Assembly: GCA_963422445.2 (NCBI GenBank)
Contig: OY729512.2
Span: 1,860,001-1,924,000, forward strand
Direction: 5' to 3'
From: G963422445 sp963422445
GTDB taxonomy: Bacteria; Pseudomonadota; Alphaproteobacteria; Thalassobaculales; Thalassobaculaceae
DNA: 64,000 nucleotides
In this document: positions 18,297 through 26,973 of the stretch, in pieces
Layout of the letters: each line of letters starts with the position of its first letter
Position numbering within the stretch: position 1 is the stretch's first letter
Translations under genes and position numbers: made by a program
The notes under the pieces: generated by a model
Seen by the model: only the letters and a program-made list of their open reading frames with translations
Database searches by the model: none
Told to the model about the DNA's origin: nothing

Positions 18297-19377
18297 ATGA
18301 CCCTTGGCTCGACCCTATCCGATCTCTGGCGCCGATTTCAAGGGGACCTTTTCCCTGCGTTGGCCGAGGCGGTCGGTCCTCTCCTCGAGACGCACAAGCG
18401 CTTCGTGACAGCTCTCGATCTCGTCAAGGTGGAGGGCTTCGTCGATGAGGTGTGAACCGGTCCGGGTCGGCCCCGGGAGGATCGCCGGGCGCTGGCCCGT
18501 GGCGTCATCGCCAAGGCGGTATGGGATCTGCCGACGACCCGCCACCTGATCGACAGGCTCAAGGTGGACCCGACGTTGTGCCGACTGTGCGGCTGGTCGC
18601 GTGTCGCGGAGATCCCGCGTGAAGCGACGTTTTCGCGGGCGTTCGCCGAATGGTCGCAGTCCCGTCTTCCGGAGAGGATGCACGCGGCTCTGGTTGCAGA
18701 GACACTGGGCGACGCGCTCATCGGCCACGTGTCGCGGGACCCGACGGCCATCGAGGCCCGGGAGACGCCGGCCCCGAAGCCGAAGGCCAGGACGCCGAAC
18801 CGCAAGCGCGGCCGGCCCCGCAAGGGCGCGGAGAGGACGAAGGAGCCTGGGCGTCTCGAACAGCAAGCGAACGGGATGGATCTCGATGAGAGGCTCGACG
18901 CGCTGCCGAAGGTCTGCGATCACGGGGCAAAGAAGAATGCCAAAGGGGTCATGGAGGCCTGGCGCGGTGACAAGCTGCATATCGACACAGCAGACTGCGG
19001 GGTGCCGATGAGTACCGTCCTCACCGCGGCATCCGTCCATGACAGCCAGGTCGCGATCCCGCTGGCGATGATGACCGCCGCGCGTGTGACCAATCTCTAC
19101 GATCTCATGGACGCGGCCTATGATGCCAGGGAGATCTACCAGATGAGCGAACGGCTTGGCCATGTGCCGATCATCGATGTCAATCCGCGCCGGGACAAGG
19201 ACCTCAAGGAGGAGCGAGACCGGGAGGCCCGGGCCCGGCGTGCAATAGGCCATGTCGATCCCGAGACCGTGCGGTTCCGGATCCGGTCCGGTGTCGAGAG
19301 GACCAACGCCCGCCAAACTTATGTTCGGCATCCTGGCCCTGACGGCCGACCCGTTGATACGTCTCGCCGTCCCATAG
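18297..19377 (+). pseudogene. IS4/IS5-superfamily transposase, copy A, dead
   Basis: Starts MTLGSTLSDLWRRFQG at 18297 behind GAGGAGG (eight bases). The frame meets a TGA near 18455 (FVDEV-stop-TGPGRP, where copies B and C have Trp). The rest continues with the catalytic blocks HVSRDPTAIEARE, LMDAAYDAREIYQ and GVERTNAR, then about 65 bases are missing compared with copies B and C before the final LALTADPLIRLAVP ending at 19377. Both lesions make it inactive, though it could still be moved by copy B or C proteins through its intact ends. Confidence 0.85.
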
Positions 19378-19657
19378 CGCGGCTCCGACAACGCATGCCG
19401 ACCCTTCACGGCCCTCTCGAAGAGAGGGACCCGGAGAGGCGTGTCCCGATGTCCGCAAAGGTCCATGTTTGTTCTCATCGTCTCTGATGAGACACCGCGA
19501 ATCCATGGATTCCGACCTCCAGGTGCAGAGGTGAACGGAAGCAACCGACCGATCCGGCCTCACCGGACCCTGGGCAGGAATTTTGCAAGAGGTTCTATTT
19601 ATCAACGGATTATGAGTTCTCCCAACATCGGCGTAATCGGTCCGCAACCGGATTCGA

Positions 19658-19969
19658 TCAATCCGCTGGCGTGAGTGCCCGAATGACCGCTTCCGGGTCG
19701 CGGTCGATCACCGTCAGCAGCACCCGCGCCGTCCGGTCGGGAACCCGCCGCCCCTGCTCCCAATCCTGCACCGCCCGCGCATCGAGCCCGAATCGGTCTG
19801 CAAACTTCTGCCGGCTCAGCTTCATGCGCTTGCGAAGCGCGACGATAAGCCCGGCGGCGGGGTCGTCCACGATCCGGCACGGCAGCGCCGTCTCGCCGCG
19901 CACATGGCTGAGGACTTCGCCCAGCGCCGTCTCGATTTCAAGGCCGGTCTCCGTGCGCTCGGTCGTCAT
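19658..19969 (-). CDS. HigA-like XRE antitoxin
   Basis: A 103-residue protein with a helix-turn-helix of the XRE type: GLIVALRKRMKLSRQKFADRFG then LDARAVQDWEQGRRVPD, near residues 40-80. In type II toxin-antitoxin pairs of the HigBA/NadS kind the toxin gene is first and the antitoxin second, as here; the stop of the toxin overlaps the start of this gene by four bases (ATGA), so they are translationally coupled. The antitoxin would bind the toxin and repress the shared promoter. It is intact despite the IS remains on both sides. Confidence 0.85.
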   Translation of the reverse strand: MTTERTETGLEIETALGEVLSHVRGETALPCRIVDDPAAGLIVALRKRMKLSRQKFADRFGLDARAVQDWEQGRRVPDRTARVLLTVIDRDPEAVIRALTPAD

Positions 19970-20298
19970 CCTTCCCGTCCCTCCCGTTCGATGCTCGCCC
20001 CCAACCCCGACAGCGCATTGCGGTCCGCCGCCGTCAGATCGTCGCGATCCGCCTTGGCGTAGGCGGTCAGCATGTAGATCGCCTCCGGACCGGCGTGCCA
20101 GAAATAGATCGCACGGATGCCGCCGCGCTTGCCCCGGCCGGAACCGGCCCAGCGCAGCTTGCGAATACCGCCCGTCCCCCGAATGACCGGCGCGGCATCG
20201 GGTGCGGCGACGATGGCCGCTTCCATCTCCCTGCGGGCGTCTTCGGACAGCAGCTTGCGAATGGCGCGGTCATAGGTGCGGGTGACATAGAGATTCAT
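19966..20298 (-). CDS. HigB/RelE-like toxin
   Basis: A 110-residue RelE-superfamily mRNA interferase candidate, first gene of a toxin-antitoxin pair. The family pattern is visible: MNLYVTRTYDRAIRKLL at the start, then the basic core RGTGGIRKLRWAGSGRGKRGG and the strand IRAIYFWHAGPEAIYMLTAYAKADRDDLTAADR. RelE toxins cut mRNA in the ribosomal A site using basic residues like those in the core; the exact catalytic residues were not assigned. The ATG at 20298 was preferred to an upstream TTG at 20319. It overlaps the antitoxin by four bases. Confidence 0.85.
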   Translation of the reverse strand: MNLYVTRTYDRAIRKLLSEDARREMEAAIVAAPDAAPVIRGTGGIRKLRWAGSGRGKRGGIRAIYFWHAGPEAIYMLTAYAKADRDDLTAADRNALSGLGASIEREGREG

Positions 20299-20543
20299 CG
20301 AGTACGCATACTGCGGCAATGCCGCAATCTATGCAAGCGGCATTCGTTTTCCGATTCCCCTCCCCCGCTCGTGTCAATGTTGCCGGCGATATCGACGGGA
20401 AGTGACGCCGGCATCGAGATGGAGACGCCCGTCATCGTCCACCCGGCTCCTCAATCGATCCGGGCGGCCATCGCGCGGTAGTTCCAGCCGCGGCGCTCTT
20501 CGACGAAGCGCTTCGCCTTGGGTGCACGTCTGATTTGTGAGAT

Positions 20544-21795
20544 TCACGATTGTGCGCTGGCGCGTCGTTCCCAGAAGTCGTCGAAGCGGTTGCTCTCGGC
20601 GGCGCATCTCAGGGTGATAATGGCGTTGGCGCCAGCGACGGTTCAGCGCATGCCGCCACGCTTGAGACGGGTGCCGACGATGTGCTTACAGCCCCCTTCG
20701 ACAACGCCGGTCGCGACGCACAGGCCCATCGCGCGGAACTTCGGGTAGTTCATGCGCTCGCGGTTGGTGGAGAAGTACACGGCATCCTTGCGGGCCCCCT
20801 CGCAGGTTTCGTCATGGCTGCGCAGGGCGCCAATCACATCGTCGACGCGCCCCGCGTCGAGCTCTTCGCGCCGCTGCTTGGCCCATTGCTCGCCGACCTC
20901 GCTGGCACTGCCATAGATGGCCTTGGCGACCTCGAACAGATGGCTCTTGGCATGGAAGATGTCGACGATCTGGACGGCGTCGGGGAAGTGCTCGTCGGCG
21001 AAATTCCAGATCCAGGGCGCGCCGTCGCCGAGGAGGGCTTGGCGCGGCGCGGTGTCGGGTCTCGCGCAGGATGCACTTGGCGAACGGCGCGGGCTCGGTG
21101 TCGGTATCGCGGGTGGCGATGGCTTCGATGGCGGCGTTGTAGGTGGCCGAGCCGGGGTTGCGCACCGGGCGGCCTTCCTTGTCCTCGGTTTGCGCCGACC
21201 ACACGACGGCGAGTTTGGCCTCTCGGGTTTTGGCGGTTCCATCGGGTTGCTTGCCCGTGCGGTCCTCGACCTCACTCTTGCGAGCCGGCACGCCGGTGCC
21301 GTCGAGGTCAAGATAGAGGGTGGGGGCATCGCGGGGATCGGGGTCGATGACGCGGCATTCGTCGCTGGCGACCTCGCGCCCGAGTACCTCGGCGTGTCGT
21401 TCCACCGTCTTCGGTGCGACGACGAGGCCGGCGAGTTCGCGCAGCAGGGCGCTGGCCGCGGCGATGCCGAGCATACGTAGCGCCGCCGGTGACAGGCAGG
21501 TGTGCTCCATCCCAAGGGCGCGATCCCGGGGCTGAAGCCGTGGTGGCACCGCTTGCAGTGATACCAGGCACGCTCGAGCGTCAGCGGGCCCAGCGCAGTG
21601 GTGAAGGTCTTGGGCCGCCGGCCGGCGACGCGTGCCTCGGCGCCGCACTCGCAGGGCAGGTACGGCCCCCTCCTCGTCGCCATGGTCGGCGTTGAGCTTG
21701 CGGGCGACGACTTGGCCCATGAGCTGCAACGCCACCCGCCGGGCTTCGGTCTCGAGCGCCCGAGCGCGCCGATACTCGGCGATGGGCGCGGTCAG
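20544..21795 (-). pseudogene. ISKra4-family transposase, frameshifted
   Basis: The N-terminal part (EYRRARALETEARRVALQLM, LPCECGAEARVAGRRPKTF, TLERAWYHCKRCHHGF with paired cysteines) is followed by LYLDLDGTGVPARKSEVEDR, then a frame change near 21000, the block LGDGAPWIWNFADEHFPDAV and the C-terminus YFSTNRERMNYPKFRAMGLC, VATGVVEGGCKHIVGTRLKR. Near the end a Trp codon has become a stop (20643) before TVAGANAIITLRC. These blocks are typical of ISKra4 transposases. Its N-terminus is fused in frame to the tail of the ISAs1-type gene next to it, marking an insertion boundary near 21800. Confidence 0.8.
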
Positions 21796-23520
21796 GATCG
21801 CGTCGAGGGCCTCCTGGGCGCGGGCGGCGTAGTGTCGGTTGGCCTCGGGCAAGTAGCGGAAGCGCCCGTTGCAGCGCACGATGGCGATGGCCACGTTGGT
21901 CAGGCAGGCGAGATTGCGCGGGAGGTGGCGCACGTAGGCCCGGCAGCGGTCTTCGCCATAGGTGAAGTCGCGCACATAGTGGATCCGGTTCTCGATGTGC
22001 CAGTGGCTGCGCACCAGGGCGAGCAGTTCCTCGGGCCCGGCGCGCTCTGCGCCAAGCGAGGTGAGGCTGTAGACCACTTCGATGCTGCGTTTGCCGGTTT
22101 TGAGGACTTCACGCCCGCGTTCGATGCGCGCCGCCTGGCGGCGTCCATGGAGGTTGGCGTAGCCGTCCCATTGGGCGCCGGAGAGGCCGGCGCTCGATGC
22201 GGCCATGGCCCTTGTCGACGGTTTCGTGCCAGGGCGCGTCGCTGAAGTCGATCGCTTTGAGGTCTTCGAGGATGGTCTCCTGATTGTCCTTGACCGCGCT
22301 CATCACGTAATCAGCGCGGCGCCCGAGCAGGCAGCGCGCGGTCTCGTGCTGGGCGTGCATCGCGTCCATGGTGACGATCCGGTCTGCGAGGTCGAGGCTG
22401 CCGGAGAGCTCGCGCACGGCGGGGATCTCGTTGCTCCTGGAGTCGACCTCGACCTGTCCGAGGACCATGCCAGAGCCGTGCTCGACCGCCGCGGCCATCA
22501 TCCGCCGTCCCTGTTCGGTCTGTTTCGAAGCGCCGCGCAGGTCCTTCCCGTCCCTGGCGACCGGGGCGTGCGCGCTGCCGTGCTGGCCGGTCCACCGGCC
22601 GATGGCGTTGTCCAGCGTCTCGGGCGGCAGGGCGGCGAGGATGTTGTGAAAGGTCGTGATCGCGGGCGCGGTGTAGCGCTTCTTCGAAGGGCTGAAGAAC
22701 GCTCCCACCGCTTCGAGCTGCTCCTGCGAGAGCAGGGCGGCGAACTGGGCAAACGACGTCGCCCCCCGGTAGCCCGCAAGCCGGGCCGCGGCGGCGACCG
22801 CCAGCACGGTCTTCAAGGGATAGCGCTTGCCCCGGGCTTGGCTGCACTCGGGCACCTCGCCCAGATACTCGAACAGGCTGCGCAGCCGGGGCGCCGTCAT
22901 CGGTTCGGTGTGTTGCTCGGCGTTCCAGCTCGCCGGCAACTCGACTCGGCTCAGCGCCTCCGCGGCGCCATCGGTTAGTTCGAACACGAAGATCTCCTTG
23001 GGCTGGCTGTGGTGGCGCCAGCGCGCCGCGCCGCCGGGCTCGCAGGCGAAGCCGCGCGTCAGCCCCAGCGAGCGCCAGTTCGACGCGCGGTAGCAGGTGC
23101 CGGCGAAGCGCGAGACATCCACGAACGTCTCCGCCAGAAGAGCCGGATATCCGTGCACCGCCTGGATGTCCTCAGACAGCCGCCACAGGCTCAGACCCAG
23201 CACCCGCGAGGCCAGGTTGGGCACCCGTTCAGGCGTCAGAATGACGAAGCGCGAGTTGTTCGCGATCAGATGCAAACGCCGGAACTACTGCTCCGCCGAC
23301 CAGCTTGAACGCGCGCAGCTGCCAGCCGATCAGCGCGAGCCAAGTCTCGCCATGCACCGCGACATGGCGAAGCCCCTTGCCCACGACACCGTTGAACCGC
23401 AGGTAGTGGTGCTCCTCCACCAGCCGTCCCAACGCCGGTGCTCGCGCGCGCCCCAGGTCGGGCGCACCGTGACCGCACGCAGATCAATGGTCGAATCCGA
23501 AGCCGGCAGCGTGCCCATGA
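21796..23520 (-). pseudogene. ISAs1-family transposase with N-terminal DruA-like domain
   Basis: Reading from 23520: MGTLPASDSTIDLRAVTVRP, EEHHYLRFNGVVGKGLRHVA, a frameshift, then MHLIANNSRFVILTPERVPN, NLASRVLGLSLW, HGYPALLAETFVDVSRFAGT-CYRASNW, all typical of DUF4338/DruA. From about 22900 the ISAs1 transposase follows: LFEYLGEVPECSQARGKRYP, VARDGKDLRGA with the first Asp, DRIVTMDAMHAQ with the second, a frameshift near 22150, then LLALVRSHWHIENRIHYVRD. Two or more frameshifts kill it. Two relatives lie at 32240-33228 and 43019-46575. Confidence 0.75.
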
Positions 23521-23539
23521 ACGGCACACTGCCACATCG

Positions 23540-23953
23540 AAAACGAAATGGCCAGCCCCGAAATCACCTCACGACGCATGACGGCAGACAAAACCGAGCC
23601 CTGCCATGATCCCGATGCAGTTTCATGCTCGATACGCCCTTCAGGCTTGTCATTTCGAAATAGATGACGAAGACCCACTGGCGCATCGACACGCGCGACC
23701 GCTCCAGCGCCGTTCCGATCTTGACCGAGAATTTCTTGTGACAGCCGGTGCAGCGGTAGGGCATTTTCGCCGTCGGGGCGGCCGGGACCGTTTATGTGCA
23801 ACCACAGGCTGGGCAGAACCGCCCATGCGGCTATACCAGCGACTCGAAATACGCCGTCGCCGCTGCCTCATCGGGGAACATGGCGGTCAACTGCATCAGG
23901 CTGATACCGTCGCGGTCTGCCTTGCCCGGTCCCTTGTGCTTCGCCATCGCCAT
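23540..23953 (-). pseudogene. IS1595-family transposase, N-terminal fragment
   Basis: Starts MAMAKHKGPGKADRDGISLM at 23953 and has AMFPDEAAATAYFESLVY, a frameshift around the zinc-ribbon, MPYRCTGCHKKFSVKIGTAL, and SMRQWVFVIYFEMTSLKGVS-SMKLHRD, where the reading breaks at the ISAs1-type element. These are standard ISXO2-like (IS1595) N-terminal blocks. The catalytic half is missing. This older element was therefore cut by the DruA-ISAs1 insertion, and it in turn truncates the phytanoyl-CoA dioxygenase gene to its right. Confidence 0.75.
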
Positions 23954-24019
23954 TAAGCCCCTATTTCAGGATCGTTATGCTGAGTATAGGGCATCATTCA
24001 TCGTCGGTCAAGTATATAA

Positions 24020-24484
24020 TCCCCTTGAATATGTCGTGGGTTCGCACCGCTGGGGCCTGGCTCCGCCGGCCTTGCAGTTTCACGCTCCCGACGACTACGA
24101 GCGCGAGATGCACGAGGCCGCCGCACGGACAGGCGTCGTCCCCGAAGTGGTGCGGGTCGAAGTCCCGGCGGGAGGGGGATTCTTTCACCACGGACGAACC
24201 TTCCACGGCTCGGGCTCCAACCGCACCGAAGCGCCTCGACGGGCATTGGTGTCTCACTGCATGTCTTCCGAAGCACGCTACCACCCGACCAATGTCGGAA
24301 ATATCTACGGCCGCTACAAGCGCGCCGGGAGCACGGATATGGACGAGTCCTTCTTTCCTGTGCTGTTGACCGAGAGAACGGCTACCGGAGCACCTTTCTC
24401 GACGGATATCTTGGCGCGGTTTCCGACGTCGCAGGCTGATCGGCGCATGCGGCTCGTCCTCGATGATCGGGGGTCCCGAAAATC
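24020..24484 (+). pseudogene. Phytanoyl-CoA dioxygenase family, C-terminal fragment
   Basis: The reading NPLEYVVGSHRWGLAPPALQ, FHAPDDYEREMHEAAAR, VEVPAGGGFFHHGRTFHGSG, RRALVSHCMSSEARYHPTNV and MDESFFPVLLTE matches the C-terminal half of PhyH-type Fe(II)/2-oxoglutarate dioxygenases. The distal iron-binding His and the 2-oxoglutarate-binding Arg would lie in the HHGRTFHGSG and RRALVSHC blocks. The N-terminal half, with the H-x-D pair, is gone: the left side is IS1595 DNA. The right end runs into the IS1-type element at 24485. A working gene would be about 270 codons; about 120 recognisable ones remain. Confidence 0.75.
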
Positions 24485-24546
24485 GGGTAGTGGGTCAGTT
24501 TGAATCTTGTTGATTCCCGACGGTAGCGCTTCGTAGCCTTCTGTCA

Positions 24547-24651
24547 TCGCCAAACACGCCATAGCGACGGCCCATGTCGGGCCGCCCGCGCAATACAAGA
24601 CCGCATTGCGGGAACACGCGGGAGTCCCGCGCTATGGCGATTGTTTGGCGA
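24547..24651. other. Large hairpin inside the IS1-type element
   Basis: TCGCCAAACACGCCATAGCG at 24547-24566 pairs with CGCTATGGCGATTGTTTGGC and the next base A-side at 24630-24651, with a small bulge; the loop holds a second GC-rich arm. A smaller hairpin (CCCGAC/GTCGGG, 24656-24671) follows. It lies between the left end and the first passenger gene and could be a regulator, a structured RNA or an older IS end. Confidence 0.55.
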
Positions 24652-24696
24652 CCGTCCCGACGCCCGTCGGGACGGCCTGAAACTGTGGTGACAGAC

Positions 24697-24993
24697 ATGA
24701 GAGCCTTCTTCGGGGTCTTGGTCTTTCTTGCCCTCGTGGCAACCGCCGCCCCATCCTATGCGTGCATGTTCAGCACCGACTGCAAGCCCGGATCGGAATG
24801 CGTCAAACCTTCGGGTTCGCTTTACGGCTATTGCGTCGGTGGCATGTTCCCCGGCAACAGCAACGACCGCAGGCCAGCGCGGAACCCACTCGACATTACC
24901 GGCAAGCAGGGCAACACCTGCATGTTCGATACGCAATGCGGTCCCGGAGGCGTGTGCGTCACCGGTTCCGGTATCTATGGCGCCTGCATGTAA
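24697..24993 (+). CDS. Secreted cysteine-rich two-repeat protein (passenger)
   Basis: A 98-residue protein of unknown function. The signal peptide is MRAFFGVLVFLALVATAAPS with likely cleavage near SYA-C. The mature part has two related cysteine repeats: C-MFSTD-C-KPGSE-C-V...YGY-C and C-MFDTQ-C-GPGGV-C-V...YGA-C, each with four cysteines at matching spacing, joined by a 25-residue Asn/Arg-rich linker. Two disulfides per repeat are likely in an oxidising compartment. The ATG at 24697 was chosen because the signal peptide starts there. It is the first gene after the left end of the IS1-type element, so it travels with it. It could be a small binding or inhibitor module; no function is known to me. 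Confidence 0.75.
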   Translation: MRAFFGVLVFLALVATAAPSYACMFSTDCKPGSECVKPSGSLYGYCVGGMFPGNSNDRRPARNPLDITGKQGNTCMFDTQCGPGGVCVTGSGIYGACM

Positions 24994-25085
24994 ACAGGGC
25001 ACACCCCCGGCGCTCATCGTCTTTGAGCGCCGGTGGCCTGAAGCCAGACCTAGACATTCAGCGGAGCGTCTGTCATATTGAAAGC

Positions 25086-25301
25086 ATGGATCGGCCCAAG
25101 AGACCCCTTGACACGAACCAACGCGCCAAGCGCATCGTGGACTTGGCGACCGGCGAGGTTGAGGACGCCAAGTTCAGCAAAGCTCCGGGGCAGCGCAGGG
25201 GCGGTTTGAAGGGCGGTCCTGCGCGAGCGGCTTCCCTGACATCGGAGCGACGACGCGCCATTGCCAGGAAAGCGGCAGCCGCAAGATGGGGAGAGTCTTA
25301 A
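25086..25301 (+). CDS. Small basic histone-like protein (passenger)
   Basis: A 71-residue, strongly basic protein: MDRPKRPLDTNQRAKRIVDL, an acidic short stretch (GEVEDAKFS), then GQRRGGLKGGPARAASL and RRRAIARKAAAARWGES. The Lys/Ala/Gly-rich tail ending AARW resembles a group of short H1-like proteins common in alphaproteobacteria; nucleic-acid binding is a reasonable guess. No ribosome binding site is obvious. It is the second passenger gene of the IS1-type element. Confidence 0.65.
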   Translation: MDRPKRPLDTNQRAKRIVDLATGEVEDAKFSKAPGQRRGGLKGGPARAASLTSERRRAIARKAAAARWGES

Positions 25302-25397
25302 GTCAGATTCTTTTCGACAAAGACGCGCGTCCAAGTCCTGTCAATGAAATCAGGACGCGCTATATGCCTCGCAAGTCACAATCTGACGGGCGAGGCC

Positions 25398-25799
25398 ATG
25401 ACGACGCTTCGGGACTTCATCACTGAGCGACAGGCTGAGATCAAGGCGGAACAGGCAGCTCTTCGGCTCGAATCGCAGGAGCTAAAGGCGGCTCTGGAGG
25501 CGATCAATGCGACGGCTGAGCAGAACTCGGAAAACGGAAGCAGGCGCCCATCGGGTCGAGCCACAATCAAGGATCGCGTCGTCGAGGCTTTGCGGGAGCA
25601 CCCTGGCGGTGGCTCGGCGGAAGAGATTACGGCATGGATTGCGACCGCACATGGGCTGACGATCCCGCGCAGTTCCTTGTCGCCTCAAATCTCTCGTCTG
25701 AAGGCGGAAGGCGTCGTTATTCTCAATGCGAACAAGGATTGGCAGCTTGCTGAGCATCCGCAGTATGACGCCACTTATTACCCGCAATCCCTAAAATAA
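25398..25799 (+). CDS. Coiled-coil plus winged-helix protein (passenger)
   Basis: A 133-residue protein. The first 45 residues (LRDFITERQAEIKAEQAALR, then LESQELKAALEAINA) form a predicted coiled coil. A Ser/Arg linker leads to a winged-helix-like domain (residues 60-115: IKDRVVEALREHPGGGSAEE, ITAWIATAHGLTIPRSSLSP, QISRLKAEGVVILN) that looks like a DNA-binding fold of the kind in small regulators. It ends just before the transposase start. It may control the element or assist transposition; that is inference from position. Confidence 0.68.
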   Translation: MTTLRDFITERQAEIKAEQAALRLESQELKAALEAINATAEQNSENGSRRPSGRATIKDRVVEALREHPGGGSAEEITAWIATAHGLTIPRSSLSPQISRLKAEGVVILNANKDWQLAEHPQYDATYYPQSLK

Positions 25800-25847
25800 C
25801 CTGACTTTTGTGCTTGACTAATGGCCGGCAGGCCCTACAGTCGCGCC

Positions 25848-26693
25848 ATGAACAGGCTGGATACCAAGAAGCGCACGCTGATTCTCCGGCTCTTGGTCGA
25901 GGGCAACAGCATCCGCTCAACCACGCGGATCGCGGATGTGTCGAAGAACACTGTCGCCAAGCTGCTGATCGACGCTGGCAAGGCTTGCAAGGCGTATCAG
26001 GACAAGGTGCTCCGCGACCTTCCCTGCAGGCGCATCCAAGTCGATGAAATCTGGTCGTTCATCTACGCGAAGGAGAAGAATGTCCCTCGCGCCAAGGCTG
26101 CGCCGCCCGAAGCCGGCGATGTGTGGACCTGGACCGCGATCTGCGCCGATACGAAGCTCGGTCCGTCATGGCGCGTCGGGGACCGCTCCAGCGAGACGGC
26201 TATCGAGCTTATGGACGATCTCCGGGCACGGCTGGCCTGCCGGGTCCAGCTCACCACGGACGGCCTCAAAGCCTACCTGGAGGCTGTAGAAGGCGCGTTC
26301 GGGGGCGATGTGGACTATGCCATGCTGGTAAAGCTCTACGGCCAGCCGGACGCCGTCAGCACTTCCTATGTCGAGCGGAACAACCTGACGATACGGATGG
26401 CGACCCGCCGCTTCACCAGGCTGACCAATGCGTTCTCGAAGAAGATCGAGAACCACACCTGCAGCGTCGCGCTGCACTTCATGCACTACAACTTCTGCCG
26501 CATCCATGGCAGCCTTCGCGTCACGCCCGCGATGGCCGCTGGAGTGACGGACCGGCTTTGGGATGTAGAGGACATTGTGCGGCTGGTGGAAGAAGCGGCC
26601 CCCCGAAACCCGGCCCGCGCGGCCCCTACAAGAAAGCGATTTCAAACTGACCCACTACCCAGCATCACGCTCACTTGTTCAGACAATCTTTAG
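25848..26693 (+). CDS. IS1-family transposase
   Basis: A 281-residue DDE transposase of the IS1 group with an N-terminal helix-turn-helix (TLILRLLVEGNSIRSTTRIA, VSKNTVAKLLIDAG). Catalytic positions are likely Asp in CRRIQVDEIWSFIY, Asp in QLTTDGLKAYLEAV and Glu in STSYVERNNLTIRM, with the HFMHYNFCRIH block near the end. The right inverted repeat of the element (26641-26660) lies inside the last codons, so the C-terminal 15 residues depend on the insertion site. No frameshift is seen. An upstream ATG (25821) would add nine residues. Confidence 0.88.
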   Translation: MNRLDTKKRTLILRLLVEGNSIRSTTRIADVSKNTVAKLLIDAGKACKAYQDKVLRDLPCRRIQVDEIWSFIYAKEKNVPRAKAAPPEAGDVWTWTAICADTKLGPSWRVGDRSSETAIELMDDLRARLACRVQLTTDGLKAYLEAVEGAFGGDVDYAMLVKLYGQPDAVSTSYVERNNLTIRMATRRFTRLTNAFSKKIENHTCSVALHFMHYNFCRIHGSLRVTPAMAAGVTDRLWDVEDIVRLVEEAAPRNPARAAPTRKRFQTDPLPSITLTCSDNL

Positions 26694-26973
26694 CGCTTAT
26701 GCTTCCCTCTCCCTTCTCCCCTTGGCATGGATATGACCACATCGTTTCATTCAGGATGAAGGCTATCCTGCTCTACCATGGCAACCAACACCGCCAATCC
26801 TGCGGTTCGCATCAGCTGCAAGATATATCACATCGGATGGTCTCAAATCCCAATATGCAGCACCAACACCACGAATTCCGGGCGAACAAAGAAGGTGCGA
26901 CAACAAACTCACCGTCGGCTCTGACCTGGTCAGAAGCGGGAGTTGTCATTGTCTCGCTCCAGGCCACCGGGGC

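Larger units (their letters stand above)
18159..19595 (+). mobile_element. IS4/IS5-superfamily element, copy A (degenerate)
   Basis: Ends GAGCTTCTTGCAAAATT (18159) and the complement of GAACCTCTTGCAAAATT (19595) match the ends of copies B (29110-30580) and C (60813-62311). Copy A is in the opposite orientation and has a stop codon and a deletion in its transposase. It cuts off the jetC-like scrap. No clear target duplication is seen, suggesting later rearrangement at one end. Confidence 0.8.
24485..26660 (+). mobile_element. IS1-type element carrying passenger genes
   Basis: Perfect 20-bp inverted repeats GGGTAGTGGGTCAGTTTGAA at 24485-24504 and, inverted, 26641-26660 bound a 2176-bp unit. 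It holds a large hairpin, three small non-transposase genes and an IS1-family transposase, all on the plus strand. No convincing target duplication was seen. All four genes look intact, which stands out among the broken elements around it. Confidence 0.8.

Noticed and set aside
21796..23520. A working Druantia defence operon
   Set aside because: No druB-E genes are present, and in every case the DruA-like domain is joined to a transposase.
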